Assembly: GCA_964502005.1 (NCBI GenBank)
Contig: CAZCUX010000005.1
Location: 248,001 to 312,000, forward strand
Reading direction: 5' to 3'
Length of the DNA stretch: 64,000 nt
DNA from: CAJWOS01 sp964502005
Lineage (GTDB): Bacteria > Myxococcota_A > UBA796 > UBA2385
The first letter of the stretch is position 1, and each line of letters opens with the position of its first letter. Below are positions 36,006-42,903 of this stretch, in pieces. A program made the position numbers and the translations under genes. The notes under the pieces were generated by a model. The model worked only from the letters and a program-made list of their open reading frames with translations, did not search any database and was not told where the DNA came from.

Positions 36006-37033
36006 GCGCGTACCACCCGCGCCGCTTGGTCCGGGCGACACATCGACACGACGGGGCCGTGGCCCGCGGCTTGGGCGGCCATGAAGTCGTCGCGACTGCG
36101 AATGCCGCGCCAGCCGATTTGAATCAACACTTGGGCGACCGCTCCGCCCAGACCTTCCCCTGGACCCGGCAAGACGATGATGTCGGGGCCGTACTCATGG
36201 AGCGCCGTCACCATCATCGTTGTAAAGTCGAAGGGCGCGGTCACTTGGTCGCCGAGGGTCCAGTCGGCCATCTTGCGGGTGTCCGCGACGAGCGGTCGCC
36301 AGACTTTGCCCGTGCCATCCACCAGCGGAACTCGGGGCGTACGCCAGGGCAGGTCGCAAAGCTCCGTTTGGGCTGTGCCTGACGTGCCCCGCATCAAGGG
36401 CGTATGAAATGCCGAATGGAGGGGCAATACGAGGGGATAGGTGATGCCCCCGCGCACATCGGGCGGGAGAAGCTCGGCGGCCCGCTCGAGGGCCGGTTGG
36501 CTGCCCCCGAGGACCGCTTGTCCGCCCAGCCGAATCGACCAGAACAAGTCGGGCACCTCCTGGACGACTTGCTCGACCAGCGCTTGGCGTGCGGCGTCGG
36601 GACGCCAGTCTGCGCCGGTCATGGGGTAGACGAGCTGTCCACCGATGACATTGTCGATCTGGTAGCCACCCATGGTGTCAATCAGGTGGCCCGTCGACGT
36701 GAGGTCGAGGGCGCCTGCGGCGCCGAGCGCGGTGTACCAGCCCATGCTGTTGCCGGCAACGCAGACCAGTTCTACCTTTTCGGGGTCGAGACGCTCCAAG
36801 TCGACGAGCGTGCAGGCGGCGGTCAATAGGCTCGCGTGCTCTCCTGCGAGGTGCAGACGCGGCGAAAACCGAGGCGCACCGTCGATTTCGACGAGCTTGG
36901 GATTTCCACGTGCGGCGCGCACGGCCTCAAATGCCGACAGCGCGGGCGACGACAGGTTCGCGAGGCTTCCAAGCTGCTCTCGGCGATAGCTGCCCCGACC
37001 GGGGCACACAAACAATACGCGGGACTTGCTCAT
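36002..37033 (-). CDS. Malonyl-CoA:ACP transacylase-like acyltransferase (FabD/AT fold)
   Basis: A 343-residue acyltransferase of the FabD/polyketide AT family, which moves malonyl or a related acyl group from CoA to a carrier protein through a serine ester. The N-terminal PGQGSQ motif is altered to FVCPGRGSY. The nucleophile motif GHSLGE reads GNSMGWY (about 93-99), so the His before Ser is Asn. The catalytic His is in LHSAFHTPLM (about 205-214), and PGPGEGLGG lies near the C-terminus. The motif changes suggest a substrate other than malonyl-CoA. It lies 12 bases downstream of the fused E1 gene, which makes branched or simple acyl-CoAs, so a link with acyl-chain priming is plausible. Confidence 0.8.
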   Translation of the reverse strand: MSKSRVLFVCPGRGSYRREQLGSLANLSSPALSAFEAVRAARGNPKLVEIDGAPRFSPRLHLAGEHASLLTAACTLVDLERLDPEKVELVCVAGNSMGWYTALGAAGALDLTSTGHLIDTMGGYQIDNVIGGQLVYPMTGADWRPDAARQALVEQVVQEVPDLFWSIRLGGQAVLGGSQPALERAAELLPPDVRGGITYPLVLPLHSAFHTPLMRGTSGTAQTELCDLPWRTPRVPLVDGTGKVWRPLVADTRKMADWTLGDQVTAPFDFTTMMVTALHEYGPDIIVLPGPGEGLGGAVAQVLIQIGWRGIRSRDDFMAAQAAGHGPVVSMCRPDQAARVVRA

Positions 37034-37045
37034 GGTTGGCTCCGG

Positions 37046-39271
37046 TCAGACCAAAAGGCGACGAACGGCGGCGTCGATGTCGTCTTCTTGTACGAGGACA
37101 AGGTTGGCGGCGGCACCCAAGGGGATGTAGGTGTCTTCGCCGGCCACGCGCGTCAAGCGGACCTCGGGGCAGTGGTCGACCAGCGCCGCATAAATGCCCT
37201 CGGCCATACCGCCCGTGCGGCGACATTCGTCCACCACCAGCACGCGGCCCGTCGCGCGTGCTTCGTTGACCATGTCCGCGACGGGCAGGGGATGAAGCCA
37301 GCGCACGTCGACCACCCGCACGCCAACGCCTTCTGCCGCGAGGCGCCCGGCGACCCGCAAGCTCATCCAAACGCCGTTGCCATAGGTCATAATCGTGACC
37401 TTGTCCCCCTCATTGGCGTTGTGAATGCCCGCTTGGCCGACAGGAACAGCGAAGTCTTGGGACGGGTAGTCAAACGACCACAAGCCATCGCGGTCGGCGT
37501 GGAGGTCTTTGGTCATATAGAGCGCAATCGGCTCCAAGAAGACCACTACGCGCCCATCGACGCTGGCGGCCGCCATCGCGGTGCGCAACATCCCGACGGC
37601 GTCGCGGCCGTTGGAGGGGCAGGCCAGCAAAATGCCAGGAATCTCGCGAACGGCCGCGAGCGAGTTGTCGTTGTGAAAGTGCCCGCCGAAGCCCTTTTGG
37701 TACGCGAGGGAGGCGATGCGCACCACCATTGGATTGCGGTAGGCACCATTGCTAAAGAACTGGAGCGAGCCCGCTTCGCCGCGAAGCTGGTCGATGGCGT
37801 TGTGCAAATAAGCGAGGTATTGAATCTCGGGAATGGGCAACATTCCGAGCTGACCGGCGCCAATTGCAAGGCCGAGAATGGAGGTTTCATCGAGGGGTGT
37901 GTTGAACACGCGCCCCACGCCAGCGCGCTTTTGAAGGTCGGCTGTGACGTGGTATACTCCACCTTTTCGCGCGACATCTTCGCCGAAAATCATCGACTGG
38001 GGGTATTTGACGAGGAGGTCGCCCAGCGCCCGGTTGAGCAGCATCGCCATGTGCCGGGAGCGGTCTTCTTCGGGCAAGCGACCGCCCCAAAAGCGCGAAC
38101 GTACGTCGGGGTCGGCTGCGCGGGTGGCCTCGGCGTGGACGAGGTCGGCGTGAAAGGGCGCCAACGGGGCGATGATGTCCTCGGCGCGGGTGAGCTTGGG
38201 CCGCTTGGTCGCTTCTGCGCCGAGCGCCCGAACCCGCGCGCGGGTCTCTTCGTAGATGTGGAGCACCTCCGCCGGCGACAACCACCCCTCCTGCACCAGA
38301 GTTGCGGCGGTGCGGAGCAGGGGGTCTTGGGCCTCGGTGGCCTCAATCTCTTCTTGGCTACGGTACAGCTGCTCGACATCCGAGCCTGCGTGCCCGAGCA
38401 AGCGCACGAGCCGGAGGTGCAGCATCGCAGGGCGGCGGGTGCTGCGCACGAAACGCACGGCCTCTTGGGCCACTTCCATCGTCTCGGCGAGGTTGAGACC
38501 ATCTGCGGTGAAGTACTTGATGCCGGGGTCATTGGAAAACCGCGCGGCCACCCATCCCCGAGGCGTACGCACGCTGATTCCGATGCCGTTGTCTTCGCAC
38601 ACAAAGAGCACGGGGCACGGCAGGTTTTGGTGGTCCGCCAGCGCCGCGGTGTTGAAGGCGCCACAAGCGGTGCTGTGGTTGGACGAGGCGTCGCCAAAAC
38701 TGCACAGCACGATGCTGTCGCGAGGGACCGGCCCTTGCAGGCCGAGTCGGGCTTGGCGTGCGAGCGTGAACGCGGCACCTACGGCCTTTGGCAAGTGGCT
38801 CGCAATCGTAGAGGTCTGGGGAGGAATGTTCAGGGGCAAGGAGCCAAAGACCTTGTGCCGCCCACCTGCAATCGGCTCGTCGGTGGACGCGACAAGGCCC
38901 AGCAGTACGTCCATCAACGGTGTAGAGCCGGGAACTTGCGCAGCCCGCGCGAGGTAAAATCCGCCCGACCGGTAGTGCAAAAACGCGGGGTCGGTGTGGC
39001 GGGAGGCCCACGCGACGGCGGCATTGGTCTCGTGGCCCGAGCTTCCAATCGTATAGAAGCTATCGTTGGTGTTCTTGAGGTTTCGTGCCTCAAAGTCCAA
39101 CATACGGCTACCGACCATCGATTCAAATACGGACACCGCATCGCGGGCCGAGATGGCGCTTCCGTCGGAAACGGGTTGGTCGAAGTCACGCACGTCCCGC
39201 ACTTGGTTGTCCAAGCGGGCCACGGTGTCTATAAAAAGCTGGTCGACGATGTCTGCGCGGCTGACGGCCAC
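37046..39271 (-). CDS. Fused E1 alpha-beta subunit of a 2-oxoacid dehydrogenase
   Basis: A 741-residue thiamine-diphosphate enzyme in which E1-alpha (about 1-400) and E1-beta (about 405-741) are one chain. Alpha has SSGHETNAAVAW, HYRSGGFYLAR, and the ThDP/Mg region starting GDASSNHS and ending EDNGIGIS. Beta has FGEDVARKGGVYHVT, FNTPLDETSILGLAIG, RNPMVVRI and a C-terminal DVRWLHPLP...VDECRRTGG pattern. It decarboxylates pyruvate or branched 2-oxoacids (the dehydrogenase then passes the acyl group to CoA via E2 lipoyl). The start is GTG at 39271 with GGAGG four bases upstream; the frame extends further but without similarity. No E2 or E3 is in the window. First gene of a minus-strand operon. 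Confidence 0.9.
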   Translation of the reverse strand: MAVSRADIVDQLFIDTVARLDNQVRDVRDFDQPVSDGSAISARDAVSVFESMVGSRMLDFEARNLKNTNDSFYTIGSSGHETNAAVAWASRHTDPAFLHYRSGGFYLARAAQVPGSTPLMDVLLGLVASTDEPIAGGRHKVFGSLPLNIPPQTSTIASHLPKAVGAAFTLARQARLGLQGPVPRDSIVLCSFGDASSNHSTACGAFNTAALADHQNLPCPVLFVCEDNGIGISVRTPRGWVAARFSNDPGIKYFTADGLNLAETMEVAQEAVRFVRSTRRPAMLHLRLVRLLGHAGSDVEQLYRSQEEIEATEAQDPLLRTAATLVQEGWLSPAEVLHIYEETRARVRALGAEATKRPKLTRAEDIIAPLAPFHADLVHAEATRAADPDVRSRFWGGRLPEEDRSRHMAMLLNRALGDLLVKYPQSMIFGEDVARKGGVYHVTADLQKRAGVGRVFNTPLDETSILGLAIGAGQLGMLPIPEIQYLAYLHNAIDQLRGEAGSLQFFSNGAYRNPMVVRIASLAYQKGFGGHFHNDNSLAAVREIPGILLACPSNGRDAVGMLRTAMAAASVDGRVVVFLEPIALYMTKDLHADRDGLWSFDYPSQDFAVPVGQAGIHNANEGDKVTIMTYGNGVWMSLRVAGRLAAEGVGVRVVDVRWLHPLPVADMVNEARATGRVLVVDECRRTGGMAEGIYAALVDHCPEVRLTRVAGEDTYIPLGAAANLVLVQEDDIDAAVRRLLV

Positions 39272-39391
39272 GGGCCCTCCAGAGAGCGATGGCGGTTCAT
39301 ATCCGGCTGCGGGTGGGTGGGCTTGCCCAGGATGGTGTGTGTCAAATGGCACAGTCCGGCGCAGAGAGCAGCCAATACCACATGTTTTGAA

Positions 39392-39408
39392 TGGCACACT
39401 TTTTGCAT
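39392..39408 (+). promoter_or_regulatory. Sigma-54 (-24/-12) promoter for the CBS/UspA operon
   Basis: TGGCAC (39392-39397), five bases, TTGCAT (39403-39408): GG and GC have the exact 12-base phasing required by RpoN. The predicted transcription start is near 39420, about 50 bases ahead of the CBS gene. The same element with the same flanks recurs at 46339. Transcription would require an enhancer-binding protein; no clear enhancer site was found. Confidence 0.85.
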
Positions 39409-39471
39409 GTAGCGGTTCGTACCGGAGCAAAAAACCCGTGGGGTCGCCCCACACCAAACTCGGAGCCCATC

Positions 39472-39933
39472 ATGCGGTTTGCGCACGAAATCATGGACCG
39501 CCATGCATTTACGGTCACCCCTGAAACGCCGGTCGCTGACCTCGCCCGTGGCTTGCTGGCCCGACACCTCGATGGTGCAATCGTTGTTGATGGTCGTACG
39601 GTGGTCGGTGTGGTCACGGCCATGGACCTCGTCTTTCAAGAAAAGAAGGTCCACCTGCCAACCTTCATCGCGTTTATGGATGCTATGCTGCCCATTGGTG
39701 GCCGCAAGACGGAGCAGGAGCTCGCGAAGATTACGGGCGCGACGGTGCGTGAAATCATGTCGTCTCCGCCGCGCACCGTGGAGTTTGATGCCTCGCTCGA
39801 TGAGGTCGCGACTCTGATGGTCGAAGACCACATCACCGTGGTGCCTGTCCTCCAGCACGGCGTGTTGGTGGGTATGATCACCAAACCCGATGTGCTGCGC
39901 GCTGTCCTCGAAGCACGCACCGGCCAGGTCTGA
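39472..39933 (+). CDS. CBS-domain-pair protein
   Basis: A 153-residue protein made almost only of two CBS domains (about 5-58: HEIMDRHAFTVTPETPVADLARGLL and GAIVVDGRTVVGVVTAMDLV; about 95-150: VREIMSSPPRTVEFDASLDEVATLMVEDHITVVPVL and GVLVGMITKPDVLRAVLE). A 35-residue helix separates them. CBS pairs bind adenine nucleotides and sense energy state. The ATG at 39472 is chosen because the longer frame starting at 39391 begins inside the sigma-54 promoter. It precedes the universal stress gene by 39 bases, so both are likely controlled by RpoN. Confidence 0.9.
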   Translation: MRFAHEIMDRHAFTVTPETPVADLARGLLARHLDGAIVVDGRTVVGVVTAMDLVFQEKKVHLPTFIAFMDAMLPIGGRKTEQELAKITGATVREIMSSPPRTVEFDASLDEVATLMVEDHITVVPVLQHGVLVGMITKPDVLRAVLEARTGQV

Positions 39934-39945
39934 CCCGTTAGGGGT

Positions 39946-39960
39946 ACAGGCTTTGCCTGT
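39946..39960 (+). other. Small hairpin between the CBS and UspA genes
   Basis: ACAGGC-TTT-GCCTGT, a 6-bp stem in the 39-base gap. Too small and without a T tract to stop transcription; it may moderate translation or mRNA decay. Confidence 0.35.
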
Positions 39961-39972
39961 GCTGGAGTACGT

Positions 39973-40539
39973 ATGTCATCTGTAGTCGTTCATCCTCCGC
40001 ACCGCGCGCGGGTCTTGGTGCCGGTCGATTTCTCGGCGTGCTCCCACGAGGTGGCCGCGGAGGCGGCGCGGCTCGCCCGCGGAATCGGCGCCGAGGTGGT
40101 GTTTTTGCACGTCGTCGCGACGCCAGGAGGGCTGCCCGGCGATGTGCTGGTGCGACCGGACCCCTCCGGTCCGACCGTGAGCGTCAAGGAGTGGCTTGAA
40201 GGCGAAGCAGCGCGCGAGCTGCCGATTTATTTGCGCTCCATGAACATGCTCGGCGTGCCAGCGCGCACCGAAGTGCGATTGGGCACCGTCACCGAGACCA
40301 TTCTCACCGCCGCCCGCGAGCTTGGCGCGCGCTATATCGTCATGGGCACACACGGCCGCACCGGCCTCGCGCGAATGGTCCTCGGAAGCGTCGCAGAAGA
40401 AGTGCTGCGGCAGTCGATTTGCCCCGTGCTCACAATCCGTTCGATTCACCGCGACGACTGCGCCGCCGGGTCGTGCGCCACCTGCACATCCGGTCGCCTG
40501 AACGCCATCGCCCAAGCCGATGCGGAAGGCGCGGGCTGA
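39973..40539 (+). CDS. Universal stress protein (UspA family)
   Basis: A 188-residue single-domain Usp. The N-terminal strand VLVPVDFSACSHEVA and the ATP-binding signature GTHGRTGLARMVLGSVAEEVLR (G-x2-G-x9-G-S type, about 130-150) are clear, so it probably binds ATP. Beyond the usual end of the fold (CPVLTIR) it has a ~35-residue tail with Cys-x4-Cys-x2-Cys (CAAGSCATC), which Usp proteins normally lack and which could bind metal. It lies downstream of the CBS gene under the sigma-54 promoter and is followed by the triple-hairpin repeat. Confidence 0.9.
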   Translation: MSSVVVHPPHRARVLVPVDFSACSHEVAAEAARLARGIGAEVVFLHVVATPGGLPGDVLVRPDPSGPTVSVKEWLEGEAARELPIYLRSMNMLGVPARTEVRLGTVTETILTAARELGARYIVMGTHGRTGLARMVLGSVAEEVLRQSICPVLTIRSIHRDDCAAGSCATCTSGRLNAIAQADAEGAG

Positions 40540-40601
40540 CGGTTGCCATCACCGCTTCGGTGGCGGTTCGCGTGACCGTTCACCCGCGATTCGGTAGGAT
40601 G

Positions 40602-40687
40602 GGCCCCCCGCAGCCCGTACCGGTCTGCGGGGGGGCCGCGGAGCCAAGGTCTCCGCGGCCAGCGGGAGAGCCAAGGTCTCTCCCGCT
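40602..40687. repeat. Triple-hairpin repeat, copy 1
   Basis: Three adjacent GC-rich hairpins. First: GGCCCCCCGCAG (40602-40613) with CTGCGGGGGGGCC (40625-40637, one bulged G). Second: GGCCGCGGAG (40634-40643) with CTCCGCGGCC (40651-40660), loop CCAAGGT. Third: AGCGGGAGAG (40661-40670) with CTCTCCCGCT (40678-40687), loop CCAAGGT again. Each stem closes as AG...CT and each loop starts CC and ends GGT. The same layout recurs at 62786-62862. It lies between the UspA stop and the deaminase-like start at 40723, with no T tract. The first two hairpins share four bases and may be alternatives. Confidence 0.85.
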
Positions 40688-40722
40688 TGTGCTGCTTGGG
40701 CGAACCGAATCGGGGGGGGTAG

Positions 40723-42021
40723 ATGTCCGTCGCGACGCGGGTGGTTGTCCACAAAATCGGGCACCACGACGCGTATGTGGTGCTGCGCGGCGACGATGGC
40801 GAGGAGGTGCTCGCGCGGCCGGTCAGTGGGGCGGTTCACCGGCTCGGCGACGCGGTGTGGGCCCATGTGCAGGGCGGTGCGCAGCTGACACCGGTGGGGG
40901 GTACCGACTATTGGTCCCTCGAACCAAGTCTTGACCTGTCCACCTCATCCTTCGATTTTACTTTCGGTCTTCGAGGGCGCGGGGGAAGCGAAGACCTGCC
41001 CGCAGGGAGCCCGTCGTGGTTGGCCCGCGGAGCCTTGCGGGTGGTCGCCGTTCGCTTGCCGCTCCTCCATGCGGCGCTGGTCGCCCTGCAAGCAGACGGT
41101 CTGGATGTCCATTTTGCTGTAATTACCAGCGGTCCCCAACAGGAAGATGCCCCCCAATGGGGCAAGTCTCCGGAGCCGTGGGGCGCCGTATTGGCGCAGG
41201 CCGCCAAATTGCGTGGTTGTGCGTCAACCCAGCACTTTCACCACGTCACCGAAGATGCGTTTGTCTACGAGGGCCTGCCCGATTTTCTGCATGGCGGGCT
41301 CTTGCCGTGGGTCGAAGCCCGGCGTCGGGCGGTGGTCGAAGCGGTCGGGGAAGACTGGAACCGCTGGTTTGATGTCGTGCTCTCCGTGAGCACCGGCACG
41401 TCGCCGCGCATTGTCGCGTTGTTGAGCGCGTTTTCGCCGTTTCATCCGATGCTTTTTCATGTGCCCGATGCCCGAAGGTGGCCGCCAAGCGAGGCCCGCG
41501 TCGGCCATTGCCTCGACCACGACGCGCTGCGACAGGTTCCTGCGCGACCGCTGGCCGACCACCATGGCCCCGCGGTGCGGGTCTCGGTGGAAGAAATGCG
41601 TCGGTGGCGCGCCGAATATGTGCGCTTACGACCGCGCCGACAGGACAAAAACCTGCCCACCGAAGAAGGCGACTTCTTCTTTCGGAAAGGCCGCCATGAG
41701 GTGCTGGCGGTCGTCGTGATACAGGTCGAAGATGCCTTGGTCGCGGTGCGGGGCGTCAATGTGGAGGTTTCGCTGCCCACAGGCTCCTTGTGTGCGGAGC
41801 GAAACGCGATTGGCACCGCCATCATGCTGCATCCGAACTTGCTGCGCAGCCAAATTCGCGCCGTAGCGGTCCTGAGCATGCGCCCCGGACGACCCCGATT
41901 GGGGCCGTGTGGTGCATGCAATGAGTGGCTGCGAAAGGTGGCCGAGGTCAATCCCGACTTCAAGTTGGTCACCTTCGCCGACGAAGACGCGACGCAGCTG
42001 TTTGTCGAAGGCGTCACCTAA
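40723..42021 (+). CDS. Two-part protein: sensor-like N-terminal region and cytidine-deaminase-fold C-terminus
   Basis: A 432-residue protein. The C-terminal domain (about 318-432) has the zinc-deaminase motifs TGSLCAERNA (Cys357-Ala-Glu359) and GPCGAC (Cys396, Cys399) in the order and spacing of cytidine deaminases, so it should hydrolyse an amino group of a nucleoside or nucleotide. Residues 1-75 look like a small beta-rich domain. Residues about 103-275 alternate strands and helices (LRVVAVRLPLLHAALVAL; VHFAVITSG; FDVVLSVSTGTSPRIVALL) with a VSTGTSP turn like the sensor turns of CARF-type Rossmann domains. That comparison is by motif only. Start is ATG at 40723 just past a G-rich stretch and 35 bases after the triple hairpin. 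No CRISPR locus is in the window. Confidence 0.7.
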   Translation: MSVATRVVVHKIGHHDAYVVLRGDDGEEVLARPVSGAVHRLGDAVWAHVQGGAQLTPVGGTDYWSLEPSLDLSTSSFDFTFGLRGRGGSEDLPAGSPSWLARGALRVVAVRLPLLHAALVALQADGLDVHFAVITSGPQQEDAPQWGKSPEPWGAVLAQAAKLRGCASTQHFHHVTEDAFVYEGLPDFLHGGLLPWVEARRRAVVEAVGEDWNRWFDVVLSVSTGTSPRIVALLSAFSPFHPMLFHVPDARRWPPSEARVGHCLDHDALRQVPARPLADHHGPAVRVSVEEMRRWRAEYVRLRPRRQDKNLPTEEGDFFFRKGRHEVLAVVVIQVEDALVAVRGVNVEVSLPTGSLCAERNAIGTAIMLHPNLLRSQIRAVAVLSMRPGRPRLGPCGACNEWLRKVAEVNPDFKLVTFADEDATQLFVEGVT

Positions 42022-42282
42022 ACGCGGGGGTGGCTTCGCTTCGACCGGTGGCGGCCGAGCGAGGTCGTCGGCCTGCGAATCGGGAAAAAGACGCGGAGCA
42101 GGGGGTTTGCCCGCGCGCACTTTGGGGGACGCCGAGCCCGCGCGGGCGAATGTGGCCGTGCCACGGGTAAAGGCGCCCTCGTTACGGTGCTCTCGTGCAC
42201 AGACCGCGGCCCCCAGGCCGACCCGGAGCCACTGCGTGTTGGTGTTGGCCGTGGCCGGTATGCCCAAGGCAGCCCACGACAG

Positions 42283-42903
42283 TCAGGTGGGGTCGGCGCC
42301 AAAAATCTTGGGCGCGAGCGGCATGCCCGCCGCCGCCGCCGCGTGGGCCACTGCCGTGACGAGATTGAAATCGGATGCGCGGTCGGCGACGGCGGCGGCT
42401 TCGCGGATGGCCTCTGCGCGGCGATGGGGAAGGCGGGCGAGCGCCAGCCATGCAAGGACTTCTTCGCGGCTGTCGTTGGCCGCTTGGGCCGCGTGGAGTG
42501 CTTCGGTGGCCAGGTCCTCGCCGCTTCGGGTGTCTCCTGCGTCCAGCGCGGCACACGCCCGCGCGACAGGCGTATCGACCGTCGGCGGCGGGGGCGCGGC
42601 GGCGGCCATCGCAACTTGGCCAACCGTTTGCCGAAGCGCGCGAATCGACGCGAGGCCGGCGTGGTCGCCCAATGCCTCGGCGATATGGGCGGCTTGGCGT
42701 AGCGCCGCGCGGGCGTCCGAGAGCTGGTGGAGGGAGAGGTGTGCTTGCCCCAACCACGCCAGTGCGCGGGCGCAAAGGTCGGGGCGACCGGCGGCATCGG
42801 CGGCGGCGATAAACGTCGGGAGGGACTGCACGGCTTGGCCAAACTGGCCGCGCTGTACGAGTTGGTAGTGCCGCTGTGCCTCTTGGTCGAGCGCCGTGGT
42901 CAC
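42283..42903 (-). CDS. Small helical-repeat (TPR-like) protein
   Basis: A 206-residue, Ala-rich, all-helical protein. Segments such as HYQLVQRGQFGQAVQSLPTF, ARALAWLGQAHLSLHQLSDARAAL and EALHAAQAANDSREEVLAWLALARL have TPR-like periodicity in two blocks joined by a Pro-rich linker (about 103-110). Start is GTG at 42903; its GTGA overlaps the stop of the S-adenosylhomocysteinase-like gene by four bases, so the two are translated together and may interact. No signal peptide. Function unknown beyond a scaffold role. Confidence 0.68.
   Translation of the reverse strand: MTTALDQEAQRHYQLVQRGQFGQAVQSLPTFIAAADAAGRPDLCARALAWLGQAHLSLHQLSDARAALRQAAHIAEALGDHAGLASIRALRQTVGQVAMAAAAPPPPTVDTPVARACAALDAGDTRSGEDLATEALHAAQAANDSREEVLAWLALARLPHRRAEAIREAAAVADRASDFNLVTAVAHAAAAAGMPLAPKIFGADPT

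Noticed and set aside
39346..39362. A second TGGCAC upstream of the CBS gene, like a -24 element
   Set aside because: After five bases it is followed by GGCG rather than TTGC, so the essential -12 GC is out of phase.
39272..39457. Upstream extension of the fused E1 gene
   Set aside because: The extra 62 residues are not E1-like and would cross the divergent sigma-54 promoter; GTG at 39271 has a good GGAGG.
40602..40687. Triple hairpin as a CRISPR array or attenuator
   Set aside because: There are no regularly spaced identical repeats with unique spacers, and no leader peptide or T tract for attenuation.
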